A stretch of 64,000 bases of DNA, from the NCBI GenBank assembly GCA_028277025.1, contig JAPYVG010000002.1, positions 62,001-126,000 on the forward strand, read 5' to 3'. Below the pieces are notes generated by a model. It was not told the origin of the DNA and made no database searches. It was given only the letters and a program-made list of their open reading frames with translations. The position numbers and the translations under genes were made by a program. Below, one piece after another: positions 1 to 8,838 of the stretch. Source of the stretch: Sulfolobaceae archaeon. Lineage in GTDB: Archaea; Thermoproteota; Thermoprotei_A; Sulfolobales; Sulfolobaceae. Position 1 is the stretch's first letter; the number at the start of each line of letters is the position of its first letter.

Positions 1-535
1 CTTCAACTTTATTCCATTCCGCCGGTTCTCTCTGGAGGACTGTACTCTGAAGTGAAGAGTCTAAAGTTTGTACTACGTTATATATCTTTTCCCTATCATT
101 TTTCCAGAGGCGGATTATCTCCCTTAAAAGCCTTTTAAACCCTATCCTACCGTAAGAGTCCTCTGGGGGGAAGAAGGTACCACCAAAGAAGACTTTTCCT
201 TCTGGTGTCATAAATACTGTTAACGGCCAACCTGACTCCCCCGTTAGCGTGTTTACCGCGGTTTGTAATCTCTTGTCCAGTTCTGGGTCCTCATCTCTAT
301 CTACCTTTATTGCGATAAAATTCTCGTTAATCAACTGTATAACTTCTGGGTTTTCGTACGTAGTCTCATCCATAACGTGGCACCAGTGACACCAAGACGC
401 TCCGACGTCAACAAGGATTGGTTTATCCTCTTCTTTAGCTTTTTTGAAAGCTTCCTCTCCCCATGGATACCAATTTATTGGACTGTTTGCTGACTGCAAT
501 AAAAATGCACTTTTACTACTAGCTAATTTGTTCAT
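1..535 (-). CDS. Thioredoxin-domain protein, DUF255/YyaL family (3' end outside window)
   Basis: The gene starts with ATG at 535 on the minus strand and runs off the left edge, so only about 178 N-terminal residues are present. The reading includes [14 protein letters not shown], then [19 protein letters not shown] near residues 43-61, and [10 protein letters not shown] further on. This is the typical N-terminal thioredoxin-fold domain of the DUF255/YyaL (SPATA20-like) family, whose full members are 600-700 residues with a glycosidase-like C-terminal part. The WCHWC motif stands where thioredoxin has CxxC. The substrate is unknown in the family. The domain identity is fairly certain; the role is not. 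Confidence 0.85.
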   Translation of the reverse strand, partial: MNKLASSKSAFLLQSANSPINWYPWGEEAFKKAKEEDKPILVDVGASWCHWCHVMDETTYENPEVIQLINENFIAIKVDRDEDPELDKRLQTAVNTLTGESGWPLTVFMTPEGKVFFGGTFFPPEDSYGRIGFKRLLREIIRLWKNDREKIYNVVQTLDSSLQSTVLQREPAEWNKVE

Positions 536-557
536 AGTCCTATTTCACATTCCAACC

Positions 558-1190
558 TTATTTATTTTCCTTCCTTCTAAAGAATATATAAATTGCTAAC
601 AATATTAAACCAAGCCCTATCCCGGTAAGACTAATTGGTGTCAAAGAGAATGAGCTTCTACTACTGCTAAGTATTGTAACATTAATTGTTGTATTGTTAT
701 CGAGATAGAGTATGTAAAAGTTCGTCTGGCTTCCGTTTATTATGCTCTCTCTGCTTAGGGGTGTTGAAATTAAAACATAGCTCATGTTTTGTATCCTTAG
801 CTTTGAAGTACTGTTTAACGTATAAGTAGTCCCATTTTCTAACGTAACCCTAACATAGCCATTACCATGTAACATTATCGTGAGGTATACGTAGGTAGGG
901 TGGGAAATAACCCTTATGGTTTCTGGTGCCGTAACGTTTAAATTGAGCGATGTAACGTTCTTACCATTAATTTGTATCGTATATCCTGGAAGCAACGGAT
1001 AGGCAGTTATACTAATATTTCCTTGCAAGTTTAAGGTGGTGTTTTGCGTGACATAAATTACATTACTACTTCCATCTTGACTGATTATTAAAGCAACTGG
1101 TCCTTCTAGGAATATTTTAACACTGTATGAGTTTACTATTAAAGAGGATAATGTTAGGACGAAAAGGAATAACCAGATTACCCTTAACAT
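558..1190 (-). CDS. Secreted or membrane-anchored protein of unknown function
   Basis: The 210-residue product has a hydrophobic N-terminus (about residues 3-20) that looks like a signal peptide. A Ser/Thr/Asn-rich ectodomain follows with several N-x-S/T sequons, then one C-terminal membrane helix (about residues 183-203) and a short basic tail ending FRRKENK. This is the usual layout of a Sulfolobales surface protein anchored by its C-terminus, with the bulk outside the cell and probably N-glycosylated. I recognise no enzymatic motif. It follows the DUF255 gene on the same strand after a 22-nt gap, with its own start at 1190. Confidence 0.7.
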   Translation of the reverse strand: MLRVIWLFLFVLTLSSLIVNSYSVKIFLEGPVALIISQDGSSNVIYVTQNTTLNLQGNISITAYPLLPGYTIQINGKNVTSLNLNVTAPETIRVISHPTYVYLTIMLHGNGYVRVTLENGTTYTLNSTSKLRIQNMSYVLISTPLSRESIINGSQTNFYILYLDNNTTINVTILSSSRSSFSLTPISLTGIGLGLILLAIYIFFRRKENK

Positions 1191-1239
1191 GTAGGATATC
1201 TTTGTTAAAAAGGAGTGAGTGTGCTTACCGATTATATTG

Positions 1240-1530
1240 AATAAGATATCTTATAAGGCAAGTGTGAAACTTCAATTACAGAAAAGGAGCGGAAAAGCCT
1301 TGCCAGTGGAATAGCTCTTATTTAAATGTTTTTAAAAACATCACTTAATGATGCTAACGTCGCTCCTCCGACTTAATGGGCTAGGGGCATCTATCGATTC
1401 TCCTAAGGGACTAAAGCTCGGCAATGAAAGCCCCTTTGACTATCCAAGCTGTCTACTAAATGCAATCCAGAATAAATAAGGGGACGATGATGAGGAAATC
1501 TTCGCCTTTGTGAGAAGGGGTCAGTTGTCC
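1240..1530 (+). mobile_element. Probable relic of an IS200/IS605-type (TnpB) right end
   Basis: The 418-nt gap 1191-1608 holds no supported gene. From about 1370 to 1525 the plus strand is GC-richer than its surroundings. It contains a run ending ACGATGATGAGG (1484-1495), a weak hairpin CTTC/GAAG (1500-1518) and then TCAG (1521-1524). This layout resembles from memory the right ends of Sulfolobus TnpB elements, which carry the guide-RNA scaffold. No TnpB reading frame remains, so at most this is a decayed end. It could instead be a stable RNA of another kind. The left boundary is a guess. Confidence 0.4.
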
Positions 1531-1608
1531 TTGTTATATCTTTGTTTAAATTGATATTCTATAGAACTCCTTTACCTCCTTTTATTATTTTGTAGATAAT
1601 TTCTGGAG

Positions 1609-2697
1609 CTATAATATTATCTTGCCTTTATCATGCACTGACTCGGTAACTTCCTTGTATGGCAGTATTACCGTATCTTTATTGATGAGCACTGTGTCAT
1701 ATACTGTTACCTCATCTCCTAAGATTGAGTCTTCTATTCTGCTCCATTTGCCTACAGTGTTTTTATCCCCTATTATGCTCCCCTTAATTAATGTAAAATC
1801 ACCTACTCTTATATCGTCCATTAATATGCTCTCCTCAATATAGCACCCTTTTCCCACATTTCCGCTTTTTCCTATAATTGAGTTCCTTATTATTGTATCC
1901 TCACCTATTACGCTACCTTCTCCGATATAGAAAGGTGGTTTTAAAATGGCCTTTTCACTTACTTTCGCATCCTTATCTATGTAACCTTTAGGATATTTTA
2001 ATGCCAAAAGCTCTAAGTTAATACGCATATAATCGCTAGGTACTCCTATATCCATCCATAAACCTCTATAAGGGTAAACGGTAATACACGTGCCATTGGT
2101 TAATAGTCTAGGCAGAAAGTCCTTACTTATGCTCATACCATCTATTTTTTCCAGTAGTTTCTTCTTAAATACATAGACTCCAGCATTAATAAGGTTACTG
2201 ATTGGAGCCTTAGGCTTTTCTATTATCTGTATAAGCCTATCACCATCAACTAACAAAACACCATACCTTTTAGGGTCTTCTACTTGAGTCCCTACTATTG
2301 TTGCGTCACAGCCTTTGCTCTGATGGAAGTCTAGGAGTTTATTATAATCTACCTCGTTATATATATCTCCATAAACTACGAGTACGTCGTCCGATAAATC
2401 GTTCTGTTGAGTTAATATATACTTTAACGCTCCAGCATCACCTAACCTTGTTGGTTCTATTACTGGAATGACATTCCGTTTATCTTCTCCATCTTTTCTT
2501 ATATGCTCTACTATTTTATCTGCCATTACTCTTAATGATAAATAAATTTTGTCTATTTGTGGTGTAGACTCTAAAGAGGAGAGTATATAATCTAGAAGAG
2601 GCATATCTAAAATAGGTAGTAAGGCTTTAGGCTTAGTTAAGCTTAAAGGCCTAAGCCTTGTTGCATATCCTCCGGCTAATACTATTGCAGAAACCAT
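1609..2697 (-). CDS. Sugar-phosphate nucleotidyltransferase with left-handed beta-helix
   Basis: The 362-residue protein begins MVSAIVLAGGYATRLRPLS, the nucleotide-binding signature of NTP_transferase enzymes, followed by TKPKALLPI. GD motifs (VVYGD near residue 112) mark the metal site. After about residue 240 there are hexapeptide-like repeats (for example GEGSVIGEDTIIRN), typical of GlmU- or GMP-type beta-helix domains. The reaction is transfer of a nucleotide to a sugar-1-phosphate to make NDP-sugars for glycosylation or polysaccharides. Which sugar (glucose, mannose or GlcNAc) cannot be told. It is transcribed leftward, 30 nt after the sod gene. Confidence 0.85.
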   Translation of the reverse strand: MVSAIVLAGGYATRLRPLSLTKPKALLPILDMPLLDYILSSLESTPQIDKIYLSLRVMADKIVEHIRKDGEDKRNVIPVIEPTRLGDAGALKYILTQQNDLSDDVLVVYGDIYNEVDYNKLLDFHQSKGCDATIVGTQVEDPKRYGVLLVDGDRLIQIIEKPKAPISNLINAGVYVFKKKLLEKIDGMSISKDFLPRLLTNGTCITVYPYRGLWMDIGVPSDYMRINLELLALKYPKGYIDKDAKVSEKAILKPPFYIGEGSVIGEDTIIRNSIIGKSGNVGKGCYIEESILMDDIRVGDFTLIKGSIIGDKNTVGKWSRIEDSILGDEVTVYDTVLINKDTVILPYKEVTESVHDKGKIIL

Positions 2698-2727
2698 ATC
2701 TAAATTATGTTAAAGATATTAAAAAAA

Positions 2728-3363
2728 TTATTTCTGGAGGTATTTCTGTAACTTTTTGTCTGCCTCATCCCAGTTTACTACGTTCCACCAGGCATTCACG
2801 TAGTCGGCTCTCTTGTTTTTATATTGCAAGTAATATGCGTGTTCAAACTCGTCAAGAATTAATATTATTGGTAACTCAGCTATATGGTTTTGGAAGTGGT
2901 TTTCGAACGTCATTATTTCTAGATTTCCAGACTCTATATCGTAATATAATACTGTCCATCCAGTCCCTGGCAAGCTGTTTGCTGCTTCAGTAAATAATTG
3001 TTTAAACTTTTCAAAACTACCAAACTGCTTATCTATCATGTCACCTAATACTCCGCCAGGCTTTCCTCCACCCTTTCCAGCTGGAGCCATGTTTTGCCAG
3101 TATAATGAGTGGAGCTTATGTCCATTTATGTTGAATACTAACCCTCTTAATATTCCTTGAATATCATATTGTCCAGCACTTATTTGTCCGTTTATTATTT
3201 TCTCCATTCTTTCTAGGAAGGAGTTTGCTCCGTTTACATATCCTTTATGGTGCCCGTTATAATGTACATCTATTATTTGTGCACTTATATATGGTTCTAA
3301 TGCATCTATTTTATATGGTAGAGGTGGTAGTTCGTATTTCTTGAATTGAACGAGTTGAGCCAT
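2728..3363 (-). CDS. sod: Superoxide dismutase (Fe/Mn family)
   Basis: The 211-residue product matches the length of Sulfolobus Fe-SOD. The metal ligands can be assigned as His34 (in DVHYNGHH), His85 (GHKLH), Asp171 and His175 (LDEFEHAYY). The C-terminal block [10 protein letters not shown] is typical of the family. The enzyme turns superoxide into peroxide and oxygen in the cytoplasm. The family is tetrameric in thermophilic archaea, and the metal in Sulfolobus is normally iron. An A/T-rich TATA-like element sits 27 nt upstream (3386-3396), suggesting a leaderless transcript. Identification is secure; metal choice is inferred from relatives. Confidence 0.96.
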   Translation of the reverse strand: MAQLVQFKKYELPPLPYKIDALEPYISAQIIDVHYNGHHKGYVNGANSFLERMEKIINGQISAGQYDIQGILRGLVFNINGHKLHSLYWQNMAPAGKGGGKPGGVLGDMIDKQFGSFEKFKQLFTEAANSLPGTGWTVLYYDIESGNLEIMTFENHFQNHIAELPIILILDEFEHAYYLQYKNKRADYVNAWWNVVNWDEADKKLQKYLQK

Positions 3364-3385
3364 ATGAGTAATGGTTTCTAATCGG

Positions 3386-3396
3386 TTAAATATTTT
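3386..3396 (-). promoter_or_regulatory. TATA box of sod
   Basis: On the minus strand the sequence reads AAAATATTTAA, centred about 27 nt upstream of the sod ATG at 3363. This is the spacing expected when the start codon lies at or near the transcription start. Confidence 0.5.
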
Positions 3397-3484
3397 AATT
3401 AGAATAACTTTGCGTTAGAAAGTATTATGAATTCTATGTTTTCTAATTTTTTACAGAAAGTCTCATATATTAAGCATAAGAATT

Positions 3485-3492
3485 CTTATAAA
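3485..3492 (+). promoter_or_regulatory. TATA box of the gene at 3516
   Basis: CTTATAAA is centred about 27 nt upstream of the ATG at 3516, consistent with a leaderless transcript. The sod promoter lies divergently in the same 152-nt gap. Confidence 0.5.
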
Positions 3493-3515
3493 TTCGAGTA
3501 CAGTATATACAACTA

Positions 3516-5387
3516 ATGAGTAGTCTTAGTAGTTTAATTGGCGATATAAAGAGCTTTGTTAGGAGAGTCTTATTCATGCTTATAAACGGATTTTTATCCT
3601 ATGAAATGATCGTATTGCTCACTGGTAATAATCAATTAGGGGAGATAGTAGGAGGATTTATTTTAGCGATATCTTTTCTGGTGGGGGAGATATTAGCTCC
3701 CATTATCGTTATAGCTGATACAGGAGTAAATTATAAGAATTTAATACTAAATTTAGCTACAAACTTCTCTTCAGTTTCCATTTCTAGCATAGAAAGTTTA
3801 GTAATTACAATAGTTTTCGAATTTATCATACCATTGATTACTGTAATCCTATTTAGAAATTCTAACGCTTTTCTATTAGCGGAAAGTCTCCTCCTAATTA
3901 AATATAATCCTTTATATTCTATTTTACTTTTCTCTGGAGTATCTATACCAGAGCAGAATTATGTGATACCCATATTAGCCTCATTACCTTTATTTGCATT
4001 ATATCCTTCTGTATCATTAGAGTATGTAATAATAATAGTCTTGTTCACGTTGATTGGTGCAATAATATACAGCCTAAATATGAATATTAAGTATGTTAAT
4101 CTATTTGGTTTTTTGCCATTGGTTATATCTAATTATTTGCTTGTTAAAAACTACAACCCAATAGTTCCATATTCATTTTTACCATCCATAATAAGCTTAG
4201 TAATCTTTGCAATTATTTTCTCTCAAAACATATACAGTCAGATAGTAGAGAACAAGAAGGAATATGAGTCATTAAAGTCAGCATTATCAAAAGAAATAAA
4301 TAATATCATTAATATTTTATATTACATAAGGAATGATATTAAAAAAGGTAGTTCAGATAATGGAAATGATGTAATAGAAGTAATGAATAAATACGTAAAT
4401 GCTTTTACGACTTTACAACAGAAAATAGGTTCGTGTAAAAATGTGCCTTGTCTTAAAGAAGTGAAAGAAGAGATTACTAATAATAGAAGGGTGATAACAA
4501 TAGAGCTTAATAACTTTATATTTGATGAAATAAGGGACTATAATGAATTTATAGATTCCGTTAAATTCCTAGGAATTCATACAGATTCTATTCAGTTTCC
4601 TAAGGATGAGGTTAAGATAGAAGATTTTGTAGATTTCTATAAGAATTTAAAATCTATCATAGATAAAAATACATTAACGATAGCTGATATACTGAATAAG
4701 TTCATAGATAATATAAGGGTAATACTTGGCTCAAATCTCTCTAAACTAAATATAATTAATAGAGATAATATATTAGATTTAATAAAGAGTATAAACGCTA
4801 ATGAACTGAATACGAATATTAATTTGTGTTTAAGTAGGGCCAGTGAAATAGCTCAAGTGTTATTAGTTAGTAATGAGTATTTCGAGATAAAGAAAGATTT
4901 AGCTACTTTACCTTTACAACAATTTACTATAAATAAAGTTAATAATGCACAGAAGATATTAGAAAAATTTGTTAATCATTTACTTACCGAACTCTCAGTT
5001 CTCTCTAGTTCTATTTCAGATATTACTAAGAGATACGACATAGACAAAATTGTCGGACTTAATTCCATTTTATCTACATTAATATCTATTGTAAGTTCCA
5101 ACGAAGTTCCTTACTGCGAGAGAATTTCTAGAGTTTATATGTCTTTAGCTAATATCTCTACTGCATTAGAATATGCTAAAGAGAAGGATGTATTACTTAA
5201 GTTAGATGAATTAGTAAGTCTGTTAATGCAAGAAATTATTACCAACGGGTACATAGACCTAAATGACTTTGGAATAAATTCCAAGTATTCAGATTTCATC
5301 GTGAGATTATTGAATAAAAAGGGTATAATATCAAAGGCTGAAGGTACTAGAATAGTAGTTATAAAAAGCCGAGCATCATCATTTTAA
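3516..5387 (+). CDS. Large membrane protein with helical cytoplasmic region, unknown
   Basis: The 623-residue protein has a hydrophobic N-terminal third (about residues 15-235) with roughly seven or eight membrane segments. A long Lys/Glu/Asn-rich helical region with probable coiled coils follows (about 240-560). The C-terminal 60 residues (ending LNKKGIISKAEGTRIVVIKS) look like a small winged-helix fold. A pair of cysteines occurs at KNVPCLKE and nearby. I do not recognise the family. It stands alone on the plus strand between divergent sod and the convergent TusA-like gene, which ends 6 nt away. Its codon use is very AT-rich. Its layout suggests a membrane scaffold or sensor, but that is speculation. 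Confidence 0.75.
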   Translation: MSSLSSLIGDIKSFVRRVLFMLINGFLSYEMIVLLTGNNQLGEIVGGFILAISFLVGEILAPIIVIADTGVNYKNLILNLATNFSSVSISSIESLVITIVFEFIIPLITVILFRNSNAFLLAESLLLIKYNPLYSILLFSGVSIPEQNYVIPILASLPLFALYPSVSLEYVIIIVLFTLIGAIIYSLNMNIKYVNLFGFLPLVISNYLLVKNYNPIVPYSFLPSIISLVIFAIIFSQNIYSQIVENKKEYESLKSALSKEINNIINILYYIRNDIKKGSSDNGNDVIEVMNKYVNAFTTLQQKIGSCKNVPCLKEVKEEITNNRRVITIELNNFIFDEIRDYNEFIDSVKFLGIHTDSIQFPKDEVKIEDFVDFYKNLKSIIDKNTLTIADILNKFIDNIRVILGSNLSKLNIINRDNILDLIKSINANELNTNINLCLSRASEIAQVLLVSNEYFEIKKDLATLPLQQFTINKVNNAQKILEKFVNHLLTELSVLSSSISDITKRYDIDKIVGLNSILSTLISIVSSNEVPYCERISRVYMSLANISTALEYAKEKDVLLKLDELVSLLMQEIITNGYIDLNDFGINSKYSDFIVRLLNKKGIISKAEGTRIVVIKSRASSF

Positions 5388-5393
5388 AAGCTC

Positions 5394-5621
5394 CTACCTT
5401 AACCTTTTAATGCTTATTTCTGCATGATCCCCTACTATATCCCCTTTAAATAGAAACCTAGGAGTATTTCTTAATAGCTGATGTGTACATATTATTCTAT
5501 CTGGATCAGCAATTATATTTAGTACATCTCCAGGCTTCATTGCAACTAATATTTTAGAGATTTCTAAGATAAATTCCTCACAAGGTTTTCCTCTCAGATC
5601 CAATTTGTATTCTTGTGTCAT
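5394..5621 (-). CDS. TusA/SirA-like sulfurtransferase
   Basis: The ATG at 5621 gives 75 residues; a TTG two codons upstream is less likely. The protein has the small alpha/beta layout of Tus[20 protein letters not shown] near the N-terminus places a single cysteine where TusA carries its persulfide cysteine. The usual CPxP proline is replaced, giving CEEF. TusA proteins relay sulfur to thiolated tRNA or to dissimilatory sulfur oxidation, which is prominent in Sulfolobales. It follows a thioredoxin-like gene after a 23-nt gap on the same strand, suggesting a thiol or sulfur link. The specific partner is unknown. Confidence 0.75.
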   Translation of the reverse strand: MTQEYKLDLRGKPCEEFILEISKILVAMKPGDVLNIIADPDRIICTHQLLRNTPRFLFKGDIVGDHAEISIKRLR

Positions 5622-5644
5622 AAACAATACTATCTTTTAAAAGT

Positions 5645-6439
5645 TTAAAAACTTACAAATCTAATTTGCTCTTTGCTCTTTTTTGCTAACTCCTCTTGCT
5701 CCTTAATTATCTTGTCCCATAAGGAGGATGAGTTTGAAAGCATATAAACGTAAGCTTCACTAATCCTATTTAAAGTGTCTTTTTCACTCAGCGGATGAAT
5801 TCTTAAGCCTACCCTACCTACAGTACCACCTCTTATCATTAACCAGTGGGCAAAGACTTCTAAAGGATATTTACTCATTATCTCCTCATTACTTAACTTC
5901 CTCTCATAAAGGAAATATAGCTCTCTTATGAAGTTAGCAGCTATAACTCTGAGCATCTTATCCTTCCATTCCTCTAGATATTTCTCTCCTTCTTTTACCA
6001 TAACGTTCCTTAAATAATTATAATATTCATTCGCTGTTTGTTGATCCACAAGGGATAATGATGTAACAGCTAATACGAAATCTCTTTGTGCCATGAACGC
6101 ATCAAAATCTCTATTTACATAAAGCCATGCTGTTGCAGCAAAAGAATTAATAATTCCGAACATTAACTTCTGCACTAACTCATCCTTATTTATGGTGACT
6201 TTTACATTCTCCCCCCTCAGTAATTTTTCCAATTCCTCATAATCAACTACTCCAGCAAAAACTAATTTTCCATCTATGAATACCGAAGGTGTAGATATTA
6301 CACCTCTCTCAAAGGCTATGAAGGGGTAAAGCTCTGTGTCTATTACAGTTACTTTGCCGAGTAGGCCTTTTTGCTCTAGAAACTCTAGTAACATATTACA
6401 CTCTGTGCAAGTCCTATGTGTGAAAATTTCTACTTTCAT
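5645..6439 (-). CDS. Thioredoxin/glutaredoxin-fold protein with C-terminal helical domain
   Basis: The first 80 residues form a small thioredoxin/glutaredoxin-like domain: MKVEIFTHRTCTECN has a CTEC redox motif at residues 11-14, and STPSVFIDG has the cis-proline. The remaining 180 residues are helical, without motifs that I recognise, and are longer than a simple redoxin needs. Its ATG overlaps the stop of the XPD gene by 4 nt, so the two are co-transcribed. It may be a disulfide oxidoreductase acting on a partner bound by the helical part. Redox activity is well supported by the motif; the target is unknown. Confidence 0.75.
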   Translation of the reverse strand: MKVEIFTHRTCTECNMLLEFLEQKGLLGKVTVIDTELYPFIAFERGVISTPSVFIDGKLVFAGVVDYEELEKLLRGENVKVTINKDELVQKLMFGIINSFAATAWLYVNRDFDAFMAQRDFVLAVTSLSLVDQQTANEYYNYLRNVMVKEGEKYLEEWKDKMLRVIAANFIRELYFLYERKLSNEEIMSKYPLEVFAHWLMIRGGTVGRVGLRIHPLSEKDTLNRISEAYVYMLSNSSSLWDKIIKEQEELAKKSKEQIRFVSF

Positions 6440-8103
6440 AGCCTCATCTTAGTTGCATTAAAACAATTTAGGTTTTTCTTCCACCAAAGAGAATCAAATC
6501 TCTTATCTAAAAGCCAAACCTTAGCGTGGTCGTCAACACCCCTTATAGCCCTACCAATGGACTGCTTTACAGTGATTAATGCGGGAATTTTAAACAAAAA
6601 CTCCTCCTCCTTTCCGTTAAGTTTCTCAGACAATTTTTGAGCAACTAATTTCAAGTAGTCATCCGGTGGTGGATAAGGTATTCCGGCTATTACCACATCA
6701 CTTATTAAGCTTTTGCCTTGTTCAGTAAGCTCTATCCCTTCAGAAAGTTTACCCCTTCCAACAGCACTTATAATTATTTTATCATGTTTTCTTATTTCTT
6801 CATAAACCTCATCAATTATTGTGTCCTCTTTTTCTATGTATTTAGGTAAATCGATATATTTCATAACCTCATTCATCATAGCATAAGAAGGAAAAATCGC
6901 TAAAACGTGTTTTTTAGCCTGGTAATAGATTTTCAGAAGGTAATTGGAGTATTTTTTCCATAAAGTTTCGCTTCTTAAATCATATTTTGACGTAATATCT
7001 ATTCCTATTATACAGTCATATGTCCCAGAAATTCTTTTCTTAACCTCCTTTTCAACGTCCACATAATAAATCCTTCTACTTACTCCCCATACTTTTTCAA
7101 TATATTCTTTAGGGGGTAAAGTTCCAGACATTAACAAAAAGGAATAACTTTCGTCATTAAGTATTCTTAAATACTCCCCGATATTGGGATTCTTTAATAC
7201 TATTTTACCCGAGTGTGAAAAAGGTGCGAATTCACCCGTGGAAAGGAGAGTATAAAACCTAATTACAGCTCCCAAGTAGATCCTTTTTATTTGTTTGTTT
7301 TGGAGCATTCTTTTCCTTAAATCCTCGTACTCATCTGCTAATATTTCGAGCTCAAGGGTTGAAATTTGAGGAACCCTATCTAATTTAATATATTTTTCAT
7401 CCGGTAGAACAATCTTCTTTAATTCTTCCTTAATCCTTTCAAGTGTGTTTATTGCTTCCTTACTTTTAACCTCTTTAATCGCCATATTAATAGTAAATTC
7501 GCTTAATCTTCTTTCCTCTATTTCTCCAACTCTATCCAGATTGTGGGCTTCATCTACGATTACTAAATAATCCTCAAAGTCTATCCCTAGAGATTCTCTG
7601 AACCTATCAATGAAAAAATACGGATATGTTATTACTATTACGTCAGCTTCTTGTAACGAGTTGAAAAGCGAATAATAAGGGCAAAACCTCTCCTCTATTG
7701 CATTCTTTTTTAATTCCCTTAATAGCTGGAGCGGTGGTTTCTCGTTAGTATCTACTTCCCTTATTCCCTCTTTCAATTCACAATATTTGCAGTTTATGTC
7801 TTCTGGATCGACATCCTTATCGGCAAAAGGACAAGAAGCGGGTTTACCAACAATAAAGGAGAAGCACAATTTCGTGTCGATTTTCTTTAAATCTCTATAA
7901 ATTGGAAAATATTCATTGTGCGTTCTTACAACATATACTCCCCTTTTTTGGAGTATTTTTAGAATTAAAAGAGAAAAGATTGTCTTTCCACTTCCGGTCG
8001 GCGCGTTTATTGCTACTAAAAAATTTTCTTTTATCGCTTTTGCGACTTTATCCTTCAGCTTCTCTTGCCATTCCCTAAGTTCCACATTATAGGAATTCTT
8101 CAA
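6436..8103 (-). CDS. xpd: DNA repair helicase XPD/Rad3 (SF2, Fe-S cluster)
   Basis: The 555-residue protein has Walker A APTGSGKT at residues 34-41 and a DEAH box (VDEAHNLDRVGE). Cysteines at about 91, 105, 108 and 141 form the [4Fe-4S] domain of archaeal XPD. C-terminal helicase motifs include SVGRGKLSEGIEL-like and QSIGRAIRG. It is a 5'-3' DNA helicase related to the TFIIH subunit and about the length of the S. acidocaldarius enzyme. It lies in an operon after a 96-residue unknown (17-nt overlap) and before the thioredoxin-fold gene (4-nt overlap). Archaeal XPD has a debated role in nucleotide excision repair. Confidence 0.95.
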   Translation of the reverse strand: MKNSYNVELREWQEKLKDKVAKAIKENFLVAINAPTGSGKTIFSLLILKILQKRGVYVVRTHNEYFPIYRDLKKIDTKLCFSFIVGKPASCPFADKDVDPEDINCKYCELKEGIREVDTNEKPPLQLLRELKKNAIEERFCPYYSLFNSLQEADVIVITYPYFFIDRFRESLGIDFEDYLVIVDEAHNLDRVGEIEERRLSEFTINMAIKEVKSKEAINTLERIKEELKKIVLPDEKYIKLDRVPQISTLELEILADEYEDLRKRMLQNKQIKRIYLGAVIRFYTLLSTGEFAPFSHSGKIVLKNPNIGEYLRILNDESYSFLLMSGTLPPKEYIEKVWGVSRRIYYVDVEKEVKKRISGTYDCIIGIDITSKYDLRSETLWKKYSNYLLKIYYQAKKHVLAIFPSYAMMNEVMKYIDLPKYIEKEDTIIDEVYEEIRKHDKIIISAVGRGKLSEGIELTEQGKSLISDVVIAGIPYPPPDDYLKLVAQKLSEKLNGKEEEFLFKIPALITVKQSIGRAIRGVDDHAKVWLLDKRFDSLWWKKNLNCFNATKMRL

Positions 8104-8377
8104 GCTTAGCTAAAACTTCTTCTAACATTATGAACTTTACGTAGTCTTTTCCAGTAAGTGAAAGTATATCTCTAACTTTTCCTTGTACTTTTATGGTCGA
8201 CAAGAAAGGTATTACCATTACAACTTTAGCTACTCTCTTAACATCTTCTACTATTTCATTTGATGGAGGCTTAGAGGTTATCACGAGTACTACAACTTCA
8301 GCAGTGGGAGAGATACTATTTATCTCTATTAAACGATAGTCGACCTTATTTACTAGCCCTTCTTCAATTATATTCAT
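8087..8377 (-). CDS. Small alpha/beta protein upstream of xpd, unknown
   Basis: The 96-residue protein alternates predicted strands and helices (AEVVVLVITSK, VAKVVMVIPF, VKFIMLEEVLAKLEEFL). It has no cysteine or clear catalytic motif. Its 3' end overlaps the XPD start by 17 nt, so the two are almost certainly translated together. I do not recognise the family. The pattern is compatible with a small dimeric or oligomeric fold. A role tied to XPD or to the downstream redox genes is suggested only by position. Confidence 0.7.
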   Translation of the reverse strand: MNIIEEGLVNKVDYRLIEINSISPTAEVVVLVITSKPPSNEIVEDVKRVAKVVMVIPFLSTIKVQGKVRDILSLTGKDYVKFIMLEEVLAKLEEFL

Positions 8378-8535
8378 CTTTTACACCTCTCTTTTCTAAC
8401 TATAATTTCGTATTCTGCCATTATAAATCATTCGTATATGATTTTTGGTATGTGCTTAAAAACTATTAATGGTTTAAAGAAATCAAGGGGGAACAAGTAA
8501 GATTAGCCTTAAATCTTAAAAAACTTATCGTATTA

Positions 8536-8838
8536 GTGTTAAAACTTAAAGCTGGAGAATTAAAACCCGGGGAAAAAAAGAAATTAAACGTTAACGGTAA
8601 GGAGATCCTCTTAATATATCTAGGTGCTGGTAAGTATTATGCATTTGATAATAAATGCCCTCATTTAGGATGTGACCTTTATAAGGTGGGTGTGGTAATA
8701 AGAGAGGAATTAATATGTCAATGCCATTTTACTCACTTCTCATTAAAAACGGGGGAAGCTAGAAAGGGGGCTACTAAAAAGCCACTAAAAGTTTACCCAG
8801 TAAGAGTGGTGGGAGATGAAGTTATAATCGAGACGTAA
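8536..8838 (+). CDS. Soluble Rieske [2Fe-2S] protein
   Basis: The 100-residue protein starts with GTG at 8536. Box I is CPHLGC (Cys41, His43, Cys46) and box II is CQCH (Cys61, Cys63, His64). These give the two Cys and two His ligands of a Rieske cluster, plus the extra cysteine pair that forms the disulfide in bc1-type Rieske proteins. There is no membrane helix, so it should be a soluble electron carrier in the cytoplasm. It stands alone; its 3' end overlaps the convergent aroD gene by 46 nt. Its partner oxygenase or reductase is not in the window. Confidence 0.88.
   Translation: MLKLKAGELKPGEKKKLNVNGKEILLIYLGAGKYYAFDNKCPHLGCDLYKVGVVIREELICQCHFTHFSLKTGEARKGATKKPLKVYPVRVVGDEVIIET

Noticed and set aside
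1484..1530. A C/D box sRNA on the plus strand starting at ATGATGA
   Set aside because: There is no box D CTGA at the expected distance and no C'/D' pair; an IS relic fits better.
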